From positions 1 to 35,965 of the forward strand of contig CAIRTR010000042.1 of the NCBI GenBank assembly GCA_903881565.1: 35,965 bases of DNA, in the 5' to 3' direction. The position numbers and the translations under genes were made by a program. A model generated the notes under the pieces. That model did no database searches. It saw only the letters and a program-made list of their open reading frames with translations, and had not been told where the DNA came from. Source of the DNA: Oligoflexia bacterium. Lineage in GTDB: Bacteria > Bdellovibrionota > UBA1018. Below are positions 32,809-35,965 of this stretch, piece after piece; the first letter of the stretch is position 1, and each line of letters begins with the position of its first letter.

Positions 32809-33867
32809 ATGGCATCATTTAAGGATTTACACTTCACACCAGCCGAATTCACAAACACCGCAAAGGTAAATAAACACCTATTTTCAGAGCTCGAAAGCGA
32901 CGGATTGATTCGCACGGTTCGCAAGAGAATCGGAAACGTCGATCGCAAGATGGTCACGCTTGAAGATATGCAGAACTACTTTCGCATCCTTCGCGCGAAC
33001 CCCGATGTTTTTTCACCCGTGTCAACAGACGCAGCTCCGGCTTCAGCGCAAGCGGCAGAAGATGCGACTTCTCAACCGGTCGCCGCGGCGACCAGATTTA
33101 TTCCGCAGCCTCCGAAAAATAAAATTCAGATGCTCTACAATGTGAAGGGTGGCACGGGTAAATCCACCTTGGCAGCTCAGTACGCGATGCGCGCCTCGAT
33201 GCTGGGACTCAATGTCCTGGCCATCGACTTGGATGGACAAGGTCACCTCACCGTGAATCTGGATATTTTGGACGCCCACGAAAGACCCACAATTTACGAC
33301 GTTTTGATCAACGACCTTCCGATCGCAAATGCGGTGATGAATGTCGCACCGGGTCTGGATCTGATTCCTGCGAACCTCGGTTTGTGCAACATCGAGATTC
33401 CACTCAATAACAAGCCGCGTCGTGAATACCGACTATCTGAAGCAATCAAAAAAATTGCTCACAACTACGACCTAATTATTGCGGACACCAACCCTGCAGC
33501 CTCTATCCTTAATAGTTCAATGTTAGTGGCGACCAACTTGGTGAACGTCGTTTGCGCAACAAACCCTCTCTCCTTCCACGGAATGTCTTTGGTCATGGCG
33601 ACCATCGAAGGCATGGAAAGAGAGTTCGGCCACGAGCTCCAAGTGAAGATCATCCCCAATATGTATGATAACCGCGAGGTCATCAGCCAGGAAGTTTTGG
33701 GCGAGCTTCGCTCCCAGTTCTCTGAGTTCTGCACGAAGGCCGTCGTCAATCGAAGCGCCGACCTGAATGAAGCCACCAAACGCCGTACTTCGGTTTGGGA
33801 TGTCAGCACCAAAGGAGTTGCTGCTCAAGACATCAATTCGCTTACAGAAGAGTTAATTCGTAATTAA
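32809..33867 (+). CDS. parA: ParA-family partition ATPase with N-terminal winged helix
   Basis: 352 residues. Residues 1-60 form a DNA-binding winged helix like plasmid type Ia ParA/SopA proteins (FTPAEFTNTAKVNKHLFSEL, then the wing RKRIGNVDRKMVTLEDM). An Ala/Pro-rich linker (70-100) leads to the deviant-Walker ATPase: NVKGGTGKST (K113 and K119), AIDLDGQGHLT (D140) and LIIADTNPAA. Family knowledge: ATP-bound ParA coats the nucleoid and moves ParB-parS complexes; type Ia members also repress their own operon through the N-terminal domain. Chromosomal ParA/Soj proteins lack that domain, so this pair looks plasmid-derived. The third palindrome lies inside the gene and encodes linker residues 90-95. 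AAGGAGG precedes the ATG. Confidence 0.93.
   Translation: MASFKDLHFTPAEFTNTAKVNKHLFSELESDGLIRTVRKRIGNVDRKMVTLEDMQNYFRILRANPDVFSPVSTDAAPASAQAAEDATSQPVAAATRFIPQPPKNKIQMLYNVKGGTGKSTLAAQYAMRASMLGLNVLAIDLDGQGHLTVNLDILDAHERPTIYDVLINDLPIANAVMNVAPGLDLIPANLGLCNIEIPLNNKPRREYRLSEAIKKIAHNYDLIIADTNPAASILNSSMLVATNLVNVVCATNPLSFHGMSLVMATIEGMEREFGHELQVKIIPNMYDNREVISQEVLGELRSQFSEFCTKAVVNRSADLNEATKRRTSVWDVSTKGVAAQDINSLTEELIRN
33078..33093. repeat. Palindrome copy 3, inside the parA coding region
   Basis: The identical 16-bp palindrome lies in the codons for PVAAAT, residues 90-95 of ParA, in the flexible linker between the winged helix and the ATPase domain. Its right flank AGATTTATTCCG resembles the flank of copy 2 (GATTTATTTTTCCG), so the shared block is longer than the palindrome. 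Confidence 0.78.
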
Positions 33868-33916
33868 GACGAGCTAATTTTAAACTAAGTTTATTTAAAA
33901 AATCAGGAGAACTCTC

Positions 33917-34861
33917 ATGGAAGAAAACACCACTCTACCCGAAGCCGCCCCTATTACACCCTCGAACCCGATCAATGAAGCGGGTTCCAAAATCAAGACT
34001 CGCCAGGGAAGCGGTTACTTGAAGCAACTTTATTCGACTGCCCGCACTACTGCAGGGGTTACTCACACCCATTTGAAGAATTTGACGACCTTTCTCGTCA
34101 ACTTCGTCCCTGTTGATAAGGTTTTAGCCTCAGAGCTCCAAGTTCGCGTGCATTTTGATGATAGCGAAATCGAAGGCTTAGCCCACTCCATTAAAATGCA
34201 TGGCGTACTTCAACCGATTCTCGTCGTTCAAGACGGAGATCATTATAAGGTGATCGCCGGTGAGCGCCGTCTGCGTGCTGCCAAAATGGCGGGACTAGAT
34301 CGTATTCCGGCCCGCGTTCTTGCCACCGACGACAAGGCCACTCACGAAATCGCATTGCGTGAAAACCTTGATCGCGTTGACCTCCATCCCATTGAAGAAG
34401 GCGAAGGGTACGTTTCATTGCTTGAAACACAGGCCTATACCAGTCACGAAGGAATCGCCAAGGGCTTCGCCAAACCAAAATCCCGCATCACCGAATGCAT
34501 TGGTTTCACACGCCTTCCAGATGCGACCAAGCAGGAACTTCTTCGCTTAAACGTGAAGAATCGCTCGCTTCTTCGCCAGCTCCTCAACACTCCGGTTGAA
34601 CAACATCAGAAAATCATTGTGGATGCCGCTGGAAAAGAAGAACTACTTGCAGATCCAAGCGCGCTGCCTTCTGAAAAAGCTCCTAAAGAGCCAAAAGCTA
34701 AGAAGCCTGCTGTGGAATTTTCTTTCGTTTCCGACGACAAAGGCCTCAAAATCCCTGGTTTCAAATGGAAAACAGGCGAAGGAAACGAAAAGCTCACGGG
34801 TTATTGCGAAGCTTTGAAGAAGTTGGTTGCGGATATTGAAGAGAGACTGACGAGACCGTAA
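33917..34861 (+). CDS. parB: ParB-family partition protein
   Basis: 314 residues. The N-terminal CTPase/ParB-nuclease fold contains HGVLQPILVV, GERRLRAAKMAGLDRIP (from residue 115) and ENLDRVDLHPIEEGEGY (149-165), the arginine patch and motifs that bind CTP in ParB clamps. A helix-turn-helix follows (about 173-200, SHEGIAKGFAKPKSRITECI), then a charged Lys/Pro linker and an unusual C-terminal domain (about 265-314, VEFSFVSDDKGLKIPGFKWK). The preceding 60 residues form a variable N-terminus. A ribosome site AGGAG precedes the ATG, 49 bp after parA. Its DNA site is unknown, and the GGTCGCC palindromes are the obvious candidates. Confidence 0.93.
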   Translation: MEENTTLPEAAPITPSNPINEAGSKIKTRQGSGYLKQLYSTARTTAGVTHTHLKNLTTFLVNFVPVDKVLASELQVRVHFDDSEIEGLAHSIKMHGVLQPILVVQDGDHYKVIAGERRLRAAKMAGLDRIPARVLATDDKATHEIALRENLDRVDLHPIEEGEGYVSLLETQAYTSHEGIAKGFAKPKSRITECIGFTRLPDATKQELLRLNVKNRSLLRQLLNTPVEQHQKIIVDAAGKEELLADPSALPSEKAPKEPKAKKPAVEFSFVSDDKGLKIPGFKWKTGEGNEKLTGYCEALKKLVADIEERLTRP

Positions 34862-34907
34862 CTGGCTTGAAATAAGATTTACCATCCAAGAAAAAGGGAG
34901 CAGGCAT

Positions 34908-35303
34908 ATGAAGAGCGGTACAATATCGACTTTAATAATGGCATTACTCGCATTGAGCTTCACGGGCTGTGCGACTTATCAGTATGCGAAAAACGTCAAA
35001 ATGCTTTCTTATGACGAGAATGTCGCCAAGGGAAAATCTCTCGGGCCCGTCTTGGGAGAAGACTGCACTTGGACGATTCTCGGCTATAAACTCGGTGGAT
35101 ACCCCAAGCTCGAGCGCGCCTTCGCAAGCGCAAGAAACCAAACCAGCAGTGGCATTACCGACGGGTTTCATAGTCAGAGAAAAGTGAGCACCTCCGACAG
35201 TGCTGTACGATACATGAACAACGTCTCGACGGAATACGATGGATTCAATGCCGGAATCGTCGCAAAGAACTGTCTGATTGTGAAAGGTACAGGATATAGA
35301 TAA
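34908..35303 (+). CDS. Small lipoprotein, TRL-like
   Basis: 131 residues. Lipobox FTGC gives an acylated cysteine at residue 21. The mature part has GKSLGPVLGEDCTWTILGYKLGG, resembling the TRL-like family, and ends with NCLIVKGTGYR. Family role is unknown. A GGGAGCAGG ribosome site precedes the ATG. Its TAA stop overlaps the ATG of the next gene by one base (TAATG), and the two proteins look paralogous. Confidence 0.7.
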   Translation: MKSGTISTLIMALLALSFTGCATYQYAKNVKMLSYDENVAKGKSLGPVLGEDCTWTILGYKLGGYPKLERAFASARNQTSSGITDGFHSQRKVSTSDSAVRYMNNVSTEYDGFNAGIVAKNCLIVKGTGYR

Positions 35304-35632
35304 TGAAAAAGATTCAAATGATAATCATCGCTTCTTCACTAACAGCCCTGCTAGGTTGTGCCACCCCTCGCACTCTCGTGCTCAGAGCACCGGCCGTTTC
35401 TATGACCGAAATTTCCTTCGACGCAGGCGCCAAATTTTCATCCGCAGGGGCGATTAAAAGCCGATTTTGTCCGGGCGATAACGCTTCTACCGACGACGGA
35501 GATCTGAACATCGGTCTCATCGACGAACTGATCGCCAAAGCCCAAAAGACCTCGGGCGCAAAGTATATTGCCAATGCACAGTTTTTCACCCAAGGCAATT
35601 GCATGCTGCTTGAAGGCACGTCGATGAAATAG
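35303..35632 (+). CDS. Small lipoprotein, paralogue of the preceding one
   Basis: 109 residues. Lipobox LLGC (C19) follows a short signal. CATPRTLVLRAP at the start of the mature protein, the FCPGD segment and the C-terminal NCMLLEGTSMK parallel the CAT... and NCLIVKGTGYR of its neighbour, so both probably come from one duplication. The cysteines at FCPGD and NCML could form a disulfide. It is translationally coupled to the previous gene. Function unknown. Confidence 0.7.
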   Translation: MKKIQMIIIASSLTALLGCATPRTLVLRAPAVSMTEISFDAGAKFSSAGAIKSRFCPGDNASTDDGDLNIGLIDELIAKAQKTSGAKYIANAQFFTQGNCMLLEGTSMK

Positions 35633-35965
35633 GCCGGCACTAGGTACGCGAGTTAAGGTTGGTTTTGTCGCGCAAGCAGATGATCAAGAAAGATACGCAA
35701 AGCTGCAATCGCAGTAACGATACAGAGTCGCGCACTCCGCATGTGACCGATTTCCGACAAACAGTCCAAAAACCAGACCAAGCAGTTCTCATCATGAGTG
35801 ACACCTGCGGTTTATGCTGCACCCGAAGCACCCCTCACGCTCATCTCAAGTAGTGATCAACCAAATTCACTAGAAAAAACAAAACCCTGGAAAAGATGAA
35901 AAGAATCCAGGTCTTTTGCTTAAGTTTTTCTAGCGCGATCCGATACTTATAATAGCTGGTGCTAT
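35633..35965. other. Non-coding tail, 333 bp
   Basis: No convincing gene was found. Two overlapping frames of about 63 codons on opposite strands (35640-35853) have no ribosome site or recognisable product. The region ends with the large inverted repeat described separately. Nothing else could be named. Confidence 0.5.
35870..35933. repeat. Nested inverted repeat, possible terminator or RNA element
   Basis: Outer arms CTAGAAAAA (35870-35878) and TTTTTCTAG (35925-35933) pair perfectly over 9 bp; inside them CCTGGA (35886-35891) and TCCAGG (35906-35911) form a 6-bp stem with a 14-nt loop and a T run (TCTTTT) after it. The inner stem plus T run looks like a weak intrinsic terminator on the plus strand. 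The outer pair could be a site boundary. Confidence 0.4.

Noticed and set aside
32629-34907. Canonical chromosomal parS near parAB
   Set aside because: No sequence close to TGTTTCACGTGAAACA was seen by eye in this interval.
35659-35853. 64-codon frame with a CxxCC motif
   Set aside because: TTG start, no ribosome site, composition unlike neighbouring genes, and an equally long frame on the other strand.
1-35965. tRNA genes, rRNA, CRISPR array, insertion sequence
   Set aside because: No cloverleaf, regularly spaced repeat array, or transposase with terminal repeats was seen on reading the gaps between genes; a covariance-model scan was not possible.

Overview
The window is about 36 kb of bacterial chromosome from a Gram-negative organism. 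Several proteins look exported to the periplasm or outer membrane, there are lipoprotein signals and two beta-barrel-like proteins with aromatic C-termini. Gene style (a compact heme cluster, many orphan exported proteins, c-type heme proteins, a full arginase pathway) suggests a member of Bdellovibrionota/Oligoflexia or a related delta-type lineage. That placement is inference from protein flavour, not from a marker gene. No rRNA, tRNA, CRISPR array or insertion sequence was found.

Region 1 (1-9444, minus strand) is one long heme-biosynthesis transcription unit read right to left: hemA, a hemC-hemD fusion, hemB, hemL, sensor kinase, response regulator, hemE, hemN and the start of a protoporphyrinogen oxidase gene that runs off the left edge. 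It makes protoporphyrin from glutamyl-tRNA. Two things stand out: a two-component system sits in the middle of the operon, and the glutamyl-tRNA reductase lacks most of its C-terminal dimerisation domain. A promoter with a 14-bp palindrome over the start point precedes hemA.

Region 2 (9580-18346) holds envelope and redox genes: an MprF-type aminoacyl-phospholipid synthase domain fused to a C-terminal rhomboid-like membrane domain, a gingipain-like (C25) exported protein without an obvious catalytic Cys, a LysR regulator, two small CxxCH heme-binding proteins, two exported beta-barrel candidates and a periplasmic Bcp-type peroxiredoxin. A sigma-factor region-4 relic lies in the gap at 16.35-16.5 kb.

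Region 3 (18437-26104) has an RNase HI with a C-terminal viroplasmin-like domain, a DUF4143-type ATPase, a small winged-helix protein, an arginine-to-glutamate operon (arginase, ornithine aminotransferase, glutamate-semialdehyde dehydrogenase), and a second AAA ATPase with a C-terminal winged helix. The two ATPase genes share a 16-bp upstream motif (14/16 identical), and the second appears to be leaderless with nested inverted repeats over its promoter.

Region 4 (26128-32628) has a subtilisin-like protease and a PAS-GGDEF cyclase on the minus strand, then a plus-strand operon of an exported protein and an ABC-2 exporter (ATPase plus two permeases).

Region 5 (32629-35965) is the most unusual part: a plasmid-style parAB pair (ParA with an N-terminal winged helix) with three copies of the perfect palindrome GGTCGCCGCGGCGACC, two before parA and one inside parA in the linker codons. 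This looks like a self-contained partition or autoregulated system with its own, non-canonical site. Two related small lipoproteins follow, then a non-coding tail with a large inverted repeat.
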